NCBI GenBank assembly: GCA_017654735.1
Contig: JADPYG010000007.1
Coordinates: 124,001 to 188,000, forward strand
Reading direction: 5' to 3'
Length of the DNA: 64,000 bases
DNA from: Vishniacozyma victoriae
Taxonomy: Eukaryota; Basidiomycota; Tremellomycetes; Tremellales; Bulleribasidiaceae
The first letter of the stretch is position 1. Each line of letters begins with the position of its first letter. A model generated the notes under the pieces. The model saw only the letters and a list, made by a program, of their open reading frames with translations, was not told where the DNA came from and did not search any database. Shown here in pieces: positions 34,063-45,118 of the stretch. The position numbers and the translations under genes are program-made.

Positions 34063-35349
34063 ATGACTGGCGACCCACATACATCCCATCTGGACAACAT
34101 CCTGTCTGGCCTGAGCGACACTATACCATCTCTCGAAAATGTCTACAAGGGCCTCCACTCTCACCCGGAACTGTCAATGCAAGAGCGTCGTACGGCCGAG
34201 ATCGCTGCGAAACATCTCGAGAAGTACGGCTACCAAGTCACAACCGGAATAGGGGGAACTGGGTTGATTGGCGTTTTGGAGAATGGGAAAGGGCCTTCGG
34301 TCATGTTACGCGCCGATATGGATGGTCTACCGCTAAAGGAAAACACCGGACTCGACTACTCCAGTACCGCTACCGGAGACGATGAGGATTCATCACCGAT
34401 AGCACACGCATGCGGACACGATATGCATGTCACTTGGCTTATGGGCGTTTCCCAGCTTTTCGCCAATAAACGAGAGGCATGGTCCGGAACGTTGGTCATC
34501 TTGTTTCAACCAGGGGAAGAGACGGCGGAGGGTGCCAAGGCGATGCTGGATGATGGATTACACGATAAACTACCCAGCGGAAAACCGGAAGTAGTGTTAG
34601 GACAACATGTAATGGTGGGACCCGCTGGAACGGTTGCTGGTTCTTCGGGACCCATTACCTTTGCGGCCGATAGTCTCGAAATTCGACTATTCGGCAAAGG
34701 AGCTCATGGGTCAATGCCCCAATCGAGTATCGATCCAGTAGTCATGGCAGCTTCCATCGTCCTCCGACTCCAGACTATCGTTTCGAGAGAACTCAGTCCT
34801 TCGGAATTGGCAGTTGTTACGGTCGGAAGTATTCAAGCTGGAACGAAATCGAACATCATCCCTAATGAAGCGGTGATACAAATGAATATCAGGACGCTCG
34901 ACACGGGCGTACGTAAACGGGTCTTGAAATCGATAGAAAGGATAGTCAACGCCGAAGCCCAAGCATCCAATGCCCCAAAAGCACCGGAAATCAAGACAAT
35001 CGATAGTTATCCATTGAACGTCAACGATGAAAAGGCAAGTCATCGAGTCAAAGATGCGATGTCGGAGTACTTTGGGCCTGAAAGAGTCAAACATACAGGA
35101 CCAAACCCTGCTAGCGAGGACTTTGGTTGTTTCGGGACGGAATTGGGTATTCCAAGTGTGTATTGGTTCGTCGGCGGTACGGATCCTGATGTCTACCATA
35201 AGGCGAAGGAAGAAGGGACGGTGCATCAACTACCGGTCAATCATAGTCCGGACTTTGCGCCCGTGCTCCACCCTACTCTGGAGACGGGTGTTGAAGCAAT
35301 GACTACCGCCGCGATGGCATGGCTTCAGAAGTCTAGAGATGAAAAATAG
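34063..35349 (+). CDS. M20D-family amidohydrolase (hippurate/IAA-amino acid hydrolase type)
   Basis: Intronless, 428 aa from MTGDPHTSHL; family proteins begin about here. Two-metal peptidase fold that cleaves N-acyl or amide bonds: LHSHPELSMQE, then LRADMDGLPLKE, HACGHDMHVTWLMG (metal ligands H and D) and FQPGEETAEGAKAML (Glu base). Next come GKGAHGSMPQSSIDPV in the lid/dimerisation domain, and SEDFG plus NHSPDF near the end. All key metal residues are present. Probably cytosolic, as no signal peptide is seen from this start. It lies between the two F-box-like paralogues, so it was either inserted or caught between duplicates. The true substrate is unknown. Confidence 0.9.
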   Translation: MTGDPHTSHLDNILSGLSDTIPSLENVYKGLHSHPELSMQERRTAEIAAKHLEKYGYQVTTGIGGTGLIGVLENGKGPSVMLRADMDGLPLKENTGLDYSSTATGDDEDSSPIAHACGHDMHVTWLMGVSQLFANKREAWSGTLVILFQPGEETAEGAKAMLDDGLHDKLPSGKPEVVLGQHVMVGPAGTVAGSSGPITFAADSLEIRLFGKGAHGSMPQSSIDPVVMAASIVLRLQTIVSRELSPSELAVVTVGSIQAGTKSNIIPNEAVIQMNIRTLDTGVRKRVLKSIERIVNAEAQASNAPKAPEIKTIDSYPLNVNDEKASHRVKDAMSEYFGPERVKHTGPNPASEDFGCFGTELGIPSVYWFVGGTDPDVYHKAKEEGTVHQLPVNHSPDFAPVLHPTLETGVEAMTTAAMAWLQKSRDEK

Positions 35350-35659
35350 GTATTGACATCCGTATTGTCGACCATCAAAGGCAGTGAGTATCAGCGGTAA
35401 AAGGTATGCATCAGCATCAGATAGAATCGTTGATGGAGTCTCGGCAAATGTAGCTGAGCTGACGCAGTCATAGGGCGCAGGGCCGGAGGCCGAACCGGAC
35501 AATAAGCTCAGGCCACGAAAAGTGGTGTGTTTCCTTTTGTGTGTATGGATTTGGTATGTTTCAACCTATTGTAGGGAGACGATATGCATTCCCGACCAAT
35601 TCAAGTATCTGATCATCATCGATTCAACACCCTCTATAGCGCATTGAGTTCGAGCTGAG

Positions 35660-37098
35660 ATGTCGGCAGCAGTAAGTTATCCCCCCTTCAAAATGACGCG
35701 ACTGATACTGACTAGACGCGTCTCCAACAACACACCGAAGTTCTATCACATATCCTGTCATTCACCAATCGTCAATCATTGTTACCATGCCTACGAGTCT
35801 CAACTCAGTTCCACGCCATCGCATCGCTGTATATCGACGTGATATACAACGACATCACGATTGGCCGAGATACCATTGCGTCGGTATTTGAAGGGATTGG
35901 ATGGGAGGATCTAGATTACAAGTGGACGCAGGATGCTGAGCGAAAGAAGAAGACCCGGGGGCAGAATGCAATCAAAAACACAGCGGTGCGAGCTTTCAGC
36001 TATGTGGCTTTGCTCGAAGGGACAAGCTGGGATGATATGGATGAGGGATGGAAGACACCCAAGGAGTCTAGAAACAGTCCACCTTCACCCGAGCAGCCAA
36101 CCTCGGGACCACGACCTCCCATCTACGGTGTCACCAAGATCCAGCGGTATGCTTGGAAAGTATACGCTTTGTCCAAGTGTACGAAATTGACGATGTGCGA
36201 TACTTGGACGACCTCAGGTCTCGACACACGATATCACACCCACAATCTCCTTCACAACGGGAAGGCTCATCAACTATTCCCCTTGGTTGAGACGGTCCGA
36301 ATCATTCCACTTGCATCCGCTCATAAGCAAGTCACGCCTCTCTGCTCCGCCCATGGATCTTGTCCATTCATACAAGAGATTTCGCCGAAGAAGCTCATTC
36401 ATCGAAATTGTACGGCCAACGGCTTTGCCTTGACAGATGAGCCAGTGGACGAAATGGTCTTGTTTCTACCCAATGGACAATGGCCAGATGACATGGAATA
36501 CGACTACCGAGTCCAAACTTTAGAACAGAGGCTCGGTGGAGTGAACTGTAATATCATCAAACTCGTCTTCGGTCCCTTACTCCTCGACAAGAATCGCTCT
36601 GAGCATCATAAACAATATCGTCGAGGGCATCGACCTGGGGAGGGTCTTGAAAATGGTCATATCCCCCTCGAGCGACTCATAGCGATTCTTCGGACCGCCT
36701 GTTCCGAATCGAAAATGACCCTTATCTTTGGATTGAACAAAGTCCAAGTACCAAAGCCCGATGATTTCTTCCGAAGGACTCGAGGACCTCAACAAATGCA
36801 TAGTCACATTGAGTTACTGGCTGTCATCAGGTCGGAAATGCAGGTAGAAAGGGAGGAAGACGATATGGATGGGAATTATGTGCCCCCGGGACCTTATGAA
36901 AATTACCAGATTCATTCACTCGACCAATACATATCAAGCCATCCCGACGACGAGCTGCTTGCGCATGAGATAGATGGTAGCGACTGCTGGCAATGGAAGT
37001 CCACCAAGTACTGGCTGAAGGCTGGAGGGCAAGGCCAGGGCAAGGGAAGTCACAGTAAGACCACGGGAGCAAGGACCAGGAGGAGATATGGCAAGTGA
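35660..37098 (+). CDS. F-box-like protein (shorter paralogue of 31339-33578)
   Basis: Exons are 35660-35671 (four codons, MSAA) and 35716-37098, giving 464 aa. The protein starts RLQQHTEVLSHILSFTNRQSLLPCLRVSTQFHAIASLYI, an F-box-type helix set. The shared domain follows: VYALSKCTKLTMCDTW, HNLLHNGKAHQL, SPKKLIHRN and DEMVLFLPNGQW. It lacks the 270-residue acidic insert of the first copy and has a basic Gly/Lys/Arg-rich tail instead. The same intron site and orientation prove duplication. A role as SCF adaptor is inference; no leucine-rich repeats or WD repeats are evident. Confidence 0.7.
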
Positions 37099-37593
37099 GG
37101 ATTGTCGGTGGAACGAGAACACCTTTTATATCAGTGTCTATCCCAACACTCTCTTGAATAAGATATCAAGGCTCAACGTCTCTCTGATCCATTTTACGCA
37201 TACCTTTGAAGCCCTTACGGGCGAGCTCGAGTGACCGATTGCTGGTGTGGTTCATTGCATTTCATCGTCATTGCTTTCTAGACCGGCACTCCTTCGACCG
37301 GACTACTAAATCTTTTACGATTATGACGACAATGATGTGTCAGACCACTGATTGAGGTTCAGCCTCCTTGCGTTCAAATGACCCTCCGCCTATCACCCTC
37401 TTCTCAGTCCCCATCAATTGGTACCGCGAGAAAGGCCACCTGACACCCAGTCCGATACCTGTGAACGCTAATCCTCCTCGATATCGCATGGTCCAGGATT
37501 TCTTGATCTCGAATCGATCGTTCCGCATGTCGTCTCTTTATGGTCCAACATCTCGTCTCTCGGACCCACTATATCCGACCGCTTCCAAGAGCG
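37099..37593. other. Intergenic between convergent genes, nothing recognised
   Basis: 3' flanks of the F-box-like gene and of the DUF218-like gene. No supported gene. Confidence 0.5.
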
Positions 37594-38478
37594 CTACCGT
37601 CCTCCTCCGTTCGCTTTGAGTCTGATCCAGCTCTCCAGCACGTCCTCCGGAACATCGACATGCCCAATGAAACCCTTTCCATTCGGTCCATAACCATCCA
37701 CATCATCGTTCAACCTAGCGATCTCCCCAATGATCAATCCTAGAAATCGGTCCATCGTCCATAACTCGTTCACTGAAGCGTTCTTGTCGCAGAAATCGGT
37801 GATATCCCATCTCACGATCTCGTGATCCAGCGATAGACGGGGCGTAAACGTGGACCATGGGATAATCTGTTTCGGTTTGAAGTTCGTTGCAAGGCTGTCG
37901 TAGGCTTTTTCGAAACTTGCTACTGTCCTTCTCATCATCGTTGGGTCTTGGACGATTATCAGGTTTTCCGGCGATGTTTCTCTCGATACCATCAAGTCGA
38001 CTGCTAGATTGGCGTTGGCTCCACAGTTTGTACTCTCCTCCTCTAACACGTATCCAATCTCCCCTCGGTCAATCCTACCGCATAAACCCGGCCAAGCCAG
38101 TCGCATCGCCTTTTCAAATATCCTCGCTTCTGATAATCCCTCCACTTCCTCTCGGGTGATATTCGGATACGCCTCACAAATGGCATCACGGAGAAGGGAC
38201 GTCGAGTGACCTATACCACCGCATAGTACTAGCGTGAAGGACGACGTAGGTGTGATATCGATGTCGAGCAAATAGTCGAAGACAGCCCGCATTGTCGCTA
38301 AAATCGCGCTGCCGGCCAGAACGATCGCCGTGTGGCCGCTAGTGATATGTGTGGGGATTCCCGCACACTGCGACAAGTACGACGCCACTGTGTTTGCGTC
38401 ATGACCGGCAGTGGAGGTCATGGTCCAGGTTGAGAGAGAGAGAGCAAACAATAACTGTGCTTCTTGGCCGACGGTCAT
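37594..38478 (-). CDS. DUF218/YdcF-like protein
   Basis: Single exon, 294 aa. It shows the DUF218 core: TLVLCGGIGHSTSLL near residue 80 (Gly-rich loop after a strand), EEESTNCGANANLAVDLM, and LIIVQDPTMMRRTVASFEKAY (the D-P/T-x-x-x-R-R...SF helix). A C-terminal extension of about 60 residues includes MDRFLGLIIGEIARLNDDVDGYGPNGKGFIGHVDVP. Length and order match E. coli YdcF-type cytosolic proteins, which bind S-adenosylmethionine; the biological role in fungi is unknown. The absence of introns is unusual for the window and may hint at a bacterial origin. Confidence 0.75.
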   Translation of the reverse strand: MTVGQEAQLLFALSLSTWTMTSTAGHDANTVASYLSQCAGIPTHITSGHTAIVLAGSAILATMRAVFDYLLDIDITPTSSFTLVLCGGIGHSTSLLRDAICEAYPNITREEVEGLSEARIFEKAMRLAWPGLCGRIDRGEIGYVLEEESTNCGANANLAVDLMVSRETSPENLIIVQDPTMMRRTVASFEKAYDSLATNFKPKQIIPWSTFTPRLSLDHEIVRWDITDFCDKNASVNELWTMDRFLGLIIGEIARLNDDVDGYGPNGKGFIGHVDVPEDVLESWIRLKANGGGR

Positions 38479-38658
38479 GACTCGGCTGTTCCGCGGAAAA
38501 TCAGTCTAACCTCCACCTCCACCGCCGGCCTCCACTGTCGAACACAGGTGGAGTGAGGCCTTTCAAACCTCTATAATTGAAGATGCCATCGTGAGGGGAA
38601 TCCAGTTCTTCCCATAAATATCATATACTATATACACATACAAGCCACAGAATAAGAA

Positions 38659-39787
38659 ATGGTTACCACTCTCAATTTCCAGGACCTCAAGGTCCCCACT
38701 CCGGGTTTCGGGCAAGACCTTGACATTGTTTACGAGATCATGACTGATCCAGACCAGGGTTATGAGTCTATCAGGGACCTACGGGGAAGCTAACGACGAG
38801 GAATCTCTGAATGTGCTCAAAAGAGCGCTTGATATCGGATGCACCTTTTGGGATTCGGCGGTGGTGTATGGAATGGGCCACAACGAGGAGCTCCTCGGAC
38901 GATTCTTCAAGGAAAATCCGGGATCTAGGGAAAAGGTTTTCCTAGCCTCCAAGTGCGCTTTTGATGTACGTCAACTTTGTAATTCTTCTTTCAAGAGTCT
39001 CGAGCTGAGATCTAGATCGATTTCGAAGCCAAAACGGTCAAGGCGACGACCAACAGTGCTGACCATATCCGGTCCTACTTGCAGGCTAGTACTGAGCGAC
39101 TTGGCTCGGCTCCGGACCTGTATTATCTCCATCGACGAAATCCCGACACCCCCCTGTCCGAATCGATTGGGACCCTTGGTCAGCTAAAGAAGGAGGGTAA
39201 AGTCAAATACATCGGTCTGAGCGAGGTCAGTGCCGAAACCCTCAGGGAGGCTTGCAAGAGTAGGTCAAGCGAGCTCGCAAGCAAGGCTCTTTAGCTTACA
39301 GCTAGTTGCCCACATCGACGCACTCCAAATCGAATACTCGGCTTTCTGCCTCGATTATGAGAACAACGGTCTAATTGCGACGGCAAAGGAACTCGGAGTC
39401 CAAGTTGTCGCGTTCTCTCCTCTCGGTGCAGGGTTCCTTACTGGGAAATACAAGGATCCCGAACAATTCAAGAATGACATCCGAGGCGACGCCGGACGAT
39501 TTGCTCAAGAGAATCTCGACAACAACCTGAGATTACTCCACGCTCTGGAGGGAATTGCCGAAAAGAAAGGATGTACACCCGCCCAGCTTGCTCTGGCGTG
39601 GGTGAGTGCCCAGGGCGCGATCCCCATTCCTGGGACGAGGAGCGCTTCGAGGTTGGAAGAGAATTTCGGGGCGACAAATGTGAGAATTAGCGAGGGAGAG
39701 TTGGGAGAGATTAGAGATATTCTGAACAAGAACCCTGTCAACGGTGGTAGATGGGGTGAATATATCACATCGGCTATGGGCAAGTAG
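38659..39787 (+). CDS. Aldo-keto reductase
   Basis: Exons are 38659-38711, 38758-38965, 39016-39259 and 39306-39787 (328 aa). NADPH-dependent carbonyl reductase with a (beta/alpha)8 barrel. [16 protein letters not shown] gives catalytic Asp and Tyr, FLASKCAFD gives Lys, DLYYLHRRN gives His. The cofactor end reads [23 protein letters not shown]. The first intron (38712-38757) has a GC donor (GG|GCAAGA): only this joins PGFG to VMSLSGTYG in frame, and no GT donor nearby has the right phase. It resembles pyridoxal reductase/YakC-type AKRs; substrate uncertain. Confidence 0.9.
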
Positions 39788-39961
39788 GCTTCAGTAGCGT
39801 TAAACCGTATGTAGGCATCTATTCAGTCAGAGTGTTAGTCACGTGACCCATATCTTCAAGCCGGCAGACTCGTACAAGCACCGAGTCGATCTCACCTTTC
39901 TCACCGTCGTGTAATCCAGTCATGTAGATCAACAACGCCAAGGTACCCGGGAATACAAAGG

Positions 39962-41388
39962 ATGACTCCGAACGAGGAGCAAGATAGCGCAATGGAGCTC
40001 AATGAGCCACCAACATATAGAGCCCCAGACCCACCATCTCCAGCCGCGACAATCAGAGATCCTGATGCGTCAGTCTTCATCAAGTACTCCTTCAAATCTC
40101 CACTTACTGATACAGGCGAGCCATTGTCATCTGTCTGGCATGTTTCACAGTAGTCTTTACAGCGTGTGGAACGCTCTTCGCCTTTGGGGTATTTCAAGAA
40201 CTCTACGAACAACTATCCCATCAGCCCAATAACCCATTCACAAACGCATCACCTGCTCAAATCGACTTGATAGGAACGCTGTCCATGGCATTCATGACCA
40301 TATTCGCCCCATTCGCAACTGCATGGTCAAAACGTTACTCTCCCCGGGTCATAGTCGCTTCCGGTGGTCTCCTATTCGCTTTATCATCGATTCTAGCAAG
40401 TTTCAGCCAGCGATTATGGCAATTCCAACTTACCCAAGGCCTGTTATTAGGGATAGCTACTTGTTTGGCATATATGACAGCTGTGACTGTTGCTCCGACC
40501 TGGTACTCGAGTAGGAGGGGGGTTGCTATGGGCATTATCCTATCTGGGACAGGAATCGGGGGATTAGTCTGGGCACCGGCTATACACGCCATGAACAACC
40601 ATATCGGATTTCGGAACGCGTTGAGGTTATCAGGAAGTCTATCCGGAGGCTTGATAGTGGGAGGATCGATTGTGCTAGACTGGGACCCAACTACAAAGGC
40701 AAGATTAGATGCCGAGCGACTCCGACAACCTCAAGCAAAGCTATGGCAAGTCCCGCTGATCGATTGGCGTACCGCCAAAACCCGTAAATTCGCCCTTCAA
40801 CTCTTAGGATCATCCCTTCAATCGGCAGCATACTATACACCCATCTTCTTCTTTTCGACGTACGCCCGCACCCTCAGATTCTCCTCGACGGCTGGAGCGA
40901 ATTTTATAGCAATCAACAACGCATGCAACGCAATCGGCAAGATCGTCATTGGCTTGATTGCCGACCGGTATGGGAGGCTCAACACTCTATTTGCGACTAC
41001 AGCAATCAGCGCTATCGCCTGTTTTACATTGTGGCTCCCATCAAGTCTGTCAGTAAACAACGAGACCAGTCGAGGGCTGTTCATTGCCTATTCAGTCTTG
41101 TACGGGATATTCGCCAGTGCTTTCGTCTCGCTATTCCCTACATCTTTGGTCGAATTGTTCGGACCAGCACACTTTGCAGGGGTGAATGGGGCTCTGTATA
41201 TGGCTAGGGGACTTGCTACTCTGATCGGAACGCCTACTGCTGGACTGTTGATCAGGAGCTCAGGTGATGGTCAGATGCCAGACAGTTATTGGAGGACTAC
41301 AATGATGGTTGGATGTCTGCTAGGAGGTGCTTCCGCAGCTGTCCTATGGGTCACTGTCGACGCAAAGCGAGCCGTCGGCCGAATCTAG
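39962..41388 (+). CDS. Monocarboxylate-transporter-like MFS protein (MCT/Mch type)
   Basis: Exons are 39962-40068 and 40116-41388 (459 aa); intron 47 bp. The N-terminus is a Pro/Glu-rich cytosolic lead, then twelve helices begin at RAIVICLACFTVVFTACGTLFAFGVFQ. MCT-type features are FGVFQELYEQ in helix 1, the sequence YSPRVIVASGGLLFALSSILASF, and VAPTWYSSRRGVAMGIILSG between helices 4 and 5. The second half holds IGLIADRYGRLNTLF (D-R-x-G-R loop). Related to the fungal Mch transporters (riboflavin or monocarboxylates); actual substrate unknown. Confidence 0.85.
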
Positions 41389-41428
41389 GCAATCCATCGT
41401 TAAAGTCATTACGTCTAGAGGACTTGCG

Positions 41429-42667
41429 CTACGTCTTTGTAGCGACCCAGAATTCGGCATGATACACTCTCCGGAACGTTCCCATCTTATCCGCTGTGTA
41501 TTCACATTCGACCGTCTTCCTTCTATACCTTTCCCCGACCTCCGCTTCTTCACCAATAATCTCAAATCCGACCTCCTTCGCAATCTCCAAAATTTCCTCT
41601 AGACTCAACTCCATCGCGACCGAGCCCCCGCCCGTCCAAAGTAACGGACCTAGATTGATCCACTTCCCACCTTCCTTCAACAATTCCCTGATTTGCTGTA
41701 GAGTCGCAACGACGTTCGATCCGGTATCAATAAAGAACTGAGTCACGATATAATCATACTTCTCTCCGACTGGTTTGTGTTTTAGGAAATCACCTTCGGC
41801 AATCTGGAAATGGGTCGAGTAGCGGGGCAAGACATCTGGGAAAGTGATTTCGCGAAAGAGATGTGTATTTGATCGTTGATTTGAGAACCGATGGGAGAAG
41901 GGTTGTAGGGTATGTTGGTGTGTTGTTTGTGTTGCTGAGGGGTGTATGAGGAAACGGAGACCTAGGTTCATATACCACGAAAGCTCGTTTGCTGTTGCTC
42001 GATATCCTTCGTATTAGCTTAGGCTTGGCAAAGGGTACTAACCAAGTTGCGAGATCTCCCATGCTAGTCTCGCCAATCCTGACCCGGGCACTAACACTTT
42101 CATATCTCCCCTCTTACCCACTTCCATCTCCCTCAAGACTTCGAGTATAGGTGCGAAAATGACATTCCGCTCAGCCGCTCCTTCCTCGCTCCAATCCCTC
42201 ACGAAATGTAACAAAGTCTCCCTCTTCCTAAATAGCGATCCCCCTCCTCTCGTTTCCAGCTCAACAGCATCGGAACCGAGTTCCCGAACCGCAAGGTCGG
42301 CAATACCACCAGCCACCGCTCCGTTCATCCGGGTCGCTTCGTCCAGCTTGTCAAGCTTAATATCGTAATTGACTGAATGGGCTATACGCGTCTGATTGAC
42401 CGTCAACTTTGCATAAGATGTTCGCATTCGGGTTGTTTCAGTATTGGCGAATTGCTCGTACCGCCTGAAAGCAGCAGCAGCCGTAGTCAGACTCCAAGGA
42501 TCCGGTCTTGCGTTTGTCGAAACAATGGGTACCTTCCCCCATATCCTCGGTACCCCAAAGTACTGTACTTGGTAGGCCAAGATCCCTAAGCTGGCGATGA
42601 AGATAGTCAGGATCAGTCCTTGATGCTGTCCCATCGTATAATCCGGTATGGAGAGATGTGTGAACAT
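41429..42667 (-). CDS. Carnosine N-methyltransferase-like SAM enzyme (N2227 family)
   Basis: Two exons joined near 42030-41980. An N-terminal membrane helix (LILTIFIASLGILAYQV) is followed by a helical region. The SAM-binding loop MKVLVPGSGLARLAWEIS and, across the intron, NELSWYMNLGLRFLIH form the family signature. Then come DYIVTQFFIDTG and LLKEGGKWINLGPLLWTGG, typical of carnosine N-methyltransferases, which methylate the imidazole N of carnosine/histidine peptides. The physiological substrate in fungi is not known. The start at 42667 gives MFTHL; MGQHQG at 42634 is an alternative. The membrane helix is unusual for the family and suggests ER or mitochondrial anchoring. Confidence 0.85.
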
Positions 42668-43546
42668 GATAATGAGAGTCAGAACATTCTGAAGATTATC
42701 GCTTGAGGACCTGTCCGGTCAAGGCCTTCTTGCGTTCTTGGGAGATTATTTGAGTTCTCAGTATCGGCTACGAGGCCATCTCCTTTCATCTGGTGAGGTG
42801 ACAGGAAGGAACGACGGCTGAAGTACATAAGTGGTGCAGCCGGCGTTTTCTCATAATTTCTCGATAATCCCGTTGTCCCGACGCGTCTTCGCGTTACCTT
42901 GCTGTTCGTTCTCCCCCACCCTCCGGAGTTATAGCATGTATTTATCGATAAATCCGTTGTCCTAGCTCATACAACCCGCACCGTGCGGTAACGCCGAGTT
43001 TGTAATCCCGTTGCATTGGCTTGCATTTGCTGGATTCCGTTTCGGGCGCCCGAAATAGTATTTAGTGCTATCAGATATAACACGTTGTTACTCCTGAGTA
43101 TGTTGAACGATGTGACCAAATGCTGGAATCATTCCACAGTCCTTCATCGCTTGTCCAACGTGGCCCGATGGGTTGACTCGGCTGTTCATCTGACCTGGTG
43201 CAGCATTGCTAGGAGGTAGCAAGGATAGGAACGGCGTCCCCTCGGTTCCAGCAGACCCCATTTACGTTATGCATGTACCTCATTCATCATCCCCACTACC
43301 ATGCCCCCCTTGAGATCTCGTTACCCCCCTGCCCAACCGAGATAATACGAAGAAGAGAGGTTGATGGATGGTAGCGAGGCAGGTCAACTACGTCACCGGG
43401 AGTACTTTACGGTATCAACTTACCTCAGCCTAGCCTTGGCTTAAGATTGAGACACACACTCCTTTCTTCTTCTCGCTTCTCTTCTCTTTGTTATACTTCT
43501 ATCTATCCTCTTACTACTTACTCTTTACACATATCTATATATCAAT
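42668..43546. promoter_or_regulatory. Divergent promoter region with a three-copy motif and CT-rich tract
   Basis: No gene seen. TCGATAATCCCGTTGTCCCG at 42861-42880 recurs as TCGATAAATCCGTTGTCCTA at 42946-42965 and in part as TTGTAATCCCGTTGCATTGG at 43001-43020, all in the same orientation. A pyrimidine tract at about 43455-43500 lies just before the SDR start, as in strongly expressed fungal genes. The repeated core could be a regulator site for the SDR or the methyltransferase. Confidence 0.5.
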
Positions 43547-44897
43547 ATGCCCGTCTCTTGTGAGTACATCCTACTGCTTCAAGGATCACGCTGATACTAT
43601 AGTCGACTTCTCTGGCTCGACCATCATTGTTACCGGCGGTAACCGAGGTATGTCACTCAACTTTCCCATCCCTCCCAGGCCTAGTCGTCTGTCTCGTCCC
43701 ATCTATCCATCCATCTATACATCCGAGCCATATCACCCTCCCCACCTGCATCACTTGCCGTATACACCGCATTCACAGCCGCCTAGGAGCTTGATTAAAT
43801 CCCACCATATTGACTCCTTCCGGTCATTTCGCCTCGAGAAGCAACGCTAACAATCAGGTATCGGATTCGCAATCTCCGAGACCCTCGCCCGAGCTTCCGC
43901 AAACGTAGCAATCATTTTCAACTCTGCCACCGACGCCCACGACGTAGCAGCCGACCTCGCAAAGAAGCACGGTGTCAAGGTCAAGGCTTGGCAATGTGAT
44001 GTTGGAAACACCGAGAAGGTCAAGGCTACCTTCAAGGAGATCGACGAGACCTTCGGACCTGTTCACGGTGTTGTTGCCAATGCTGGTGTTTCCGTTGTCA
44101 AGGATGCTTTGGAGATGGAAAAGTCTGATTTCTCTAAAGTCTGTAAGTCTACCTTCACCATTTGCTCTCCGTTCGGGGAGGACGGATTGGCGGAGACTGG
44201 GAGGGTGACGGGAGAAAGGGATTTGGCGATTGTCAACTCATGCCTTCCAACCCCTTCCTTGTCCTTTATCCTTGTCGTATCCTCAATATCGTCCAGTCAG
44301 CTCCGAGATCTGCGCTAATCTACAGACGACGTCAACGTCTGGGGACAATTCGCCTGTGCTCAAGCCGCCGCCGACCTCTGGACCAAGTCCGGCTACAAGA
44401 AGGGATCCATCGTCCTCACTTCCTCCATGTCTTCTCAGATCGTCAACAAGGGAATCCACCAGGTCTTCTACAACTCTTCCAAGGCCGCTGCTTCTTCCAT
44501 CGTCAAGCAGCTCGCCGTTGAGGTATGTCATCTTTCTCCTTTTGGTTCTTTTAGCCCAGCTGACATCTCAGTGGGCTCCTCACTCTATCAGGATCAACGC
44601 CTTGTGTCCCGGTTACGTCGCTACCGACCAAACGTAAGCTTTTCTGCTACCAATCACCTACAATAAGCTGACGTTCAGCGCCCACATGGACCCCAAGCTC
44701 CTCGACTGGCAGAAGAAGGACCTAGTCCCTCTCCAGCGATTCTCCGAGCCCGAGGAGCAGGCATACATGTGTCTTCTCCTACTCGACTCTACCATGGGTG
44801 CTTAGTACGTTCTCTCATCCGTACTTGGTGATCAAACTGACGGAATAGCTGTACTGGACAGGAGTACTTCGTTGATGGTGGTGCTCAGGCTTGGTAA
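43547..44897 (+). CDS. Short-chain dehydrogenase, sorbose reductase/polyol dehydrogenase type
   Basis: Starts MPVS at 43547; at least seven exons, about 265 aa. Cofactor loop GSTIIVTGGNRGIGFAIS (TGxxxGxG) spans an intron. GVVANAGVSVV is the NAG motif. GSIVLTSSMSS gives the catalytic Ser, and VFYNSSKAAASSIVK the YxxxK pair. IRINALCPGYVATDQT and the C-terminus GQEYFVDGGAQAW match NADPH-dependent L-sorbose reductases and mannitol/arabinitol dehydrogenases. Codon choice is strongly biased to C- or G-ending codons compared with its neighbours, which with the CT-rich leader points to high expression. The polyol it uses cannot be told. Confidence 0.9.
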
Positions 44898-45118
44898 ACT
44901 CCTCGCCTGGAGAAGATGTAGCAGTGTGAATTTGTAGCCAAGTAGAAAAGGCAGTGAAATGATGCATTATACGTGTCTGTAAAAAGCAGGGTGTTACGTT
45001 GACAAGAGATGTCATGAGATGTGGTGACTATACAACTTCCCATCTCAGATTCATCAACCGCAGCTCCAATGTCCAAACAATACCGGAGCAATTCCCCACC
45101 GTTATGCTTGGTCACTAC

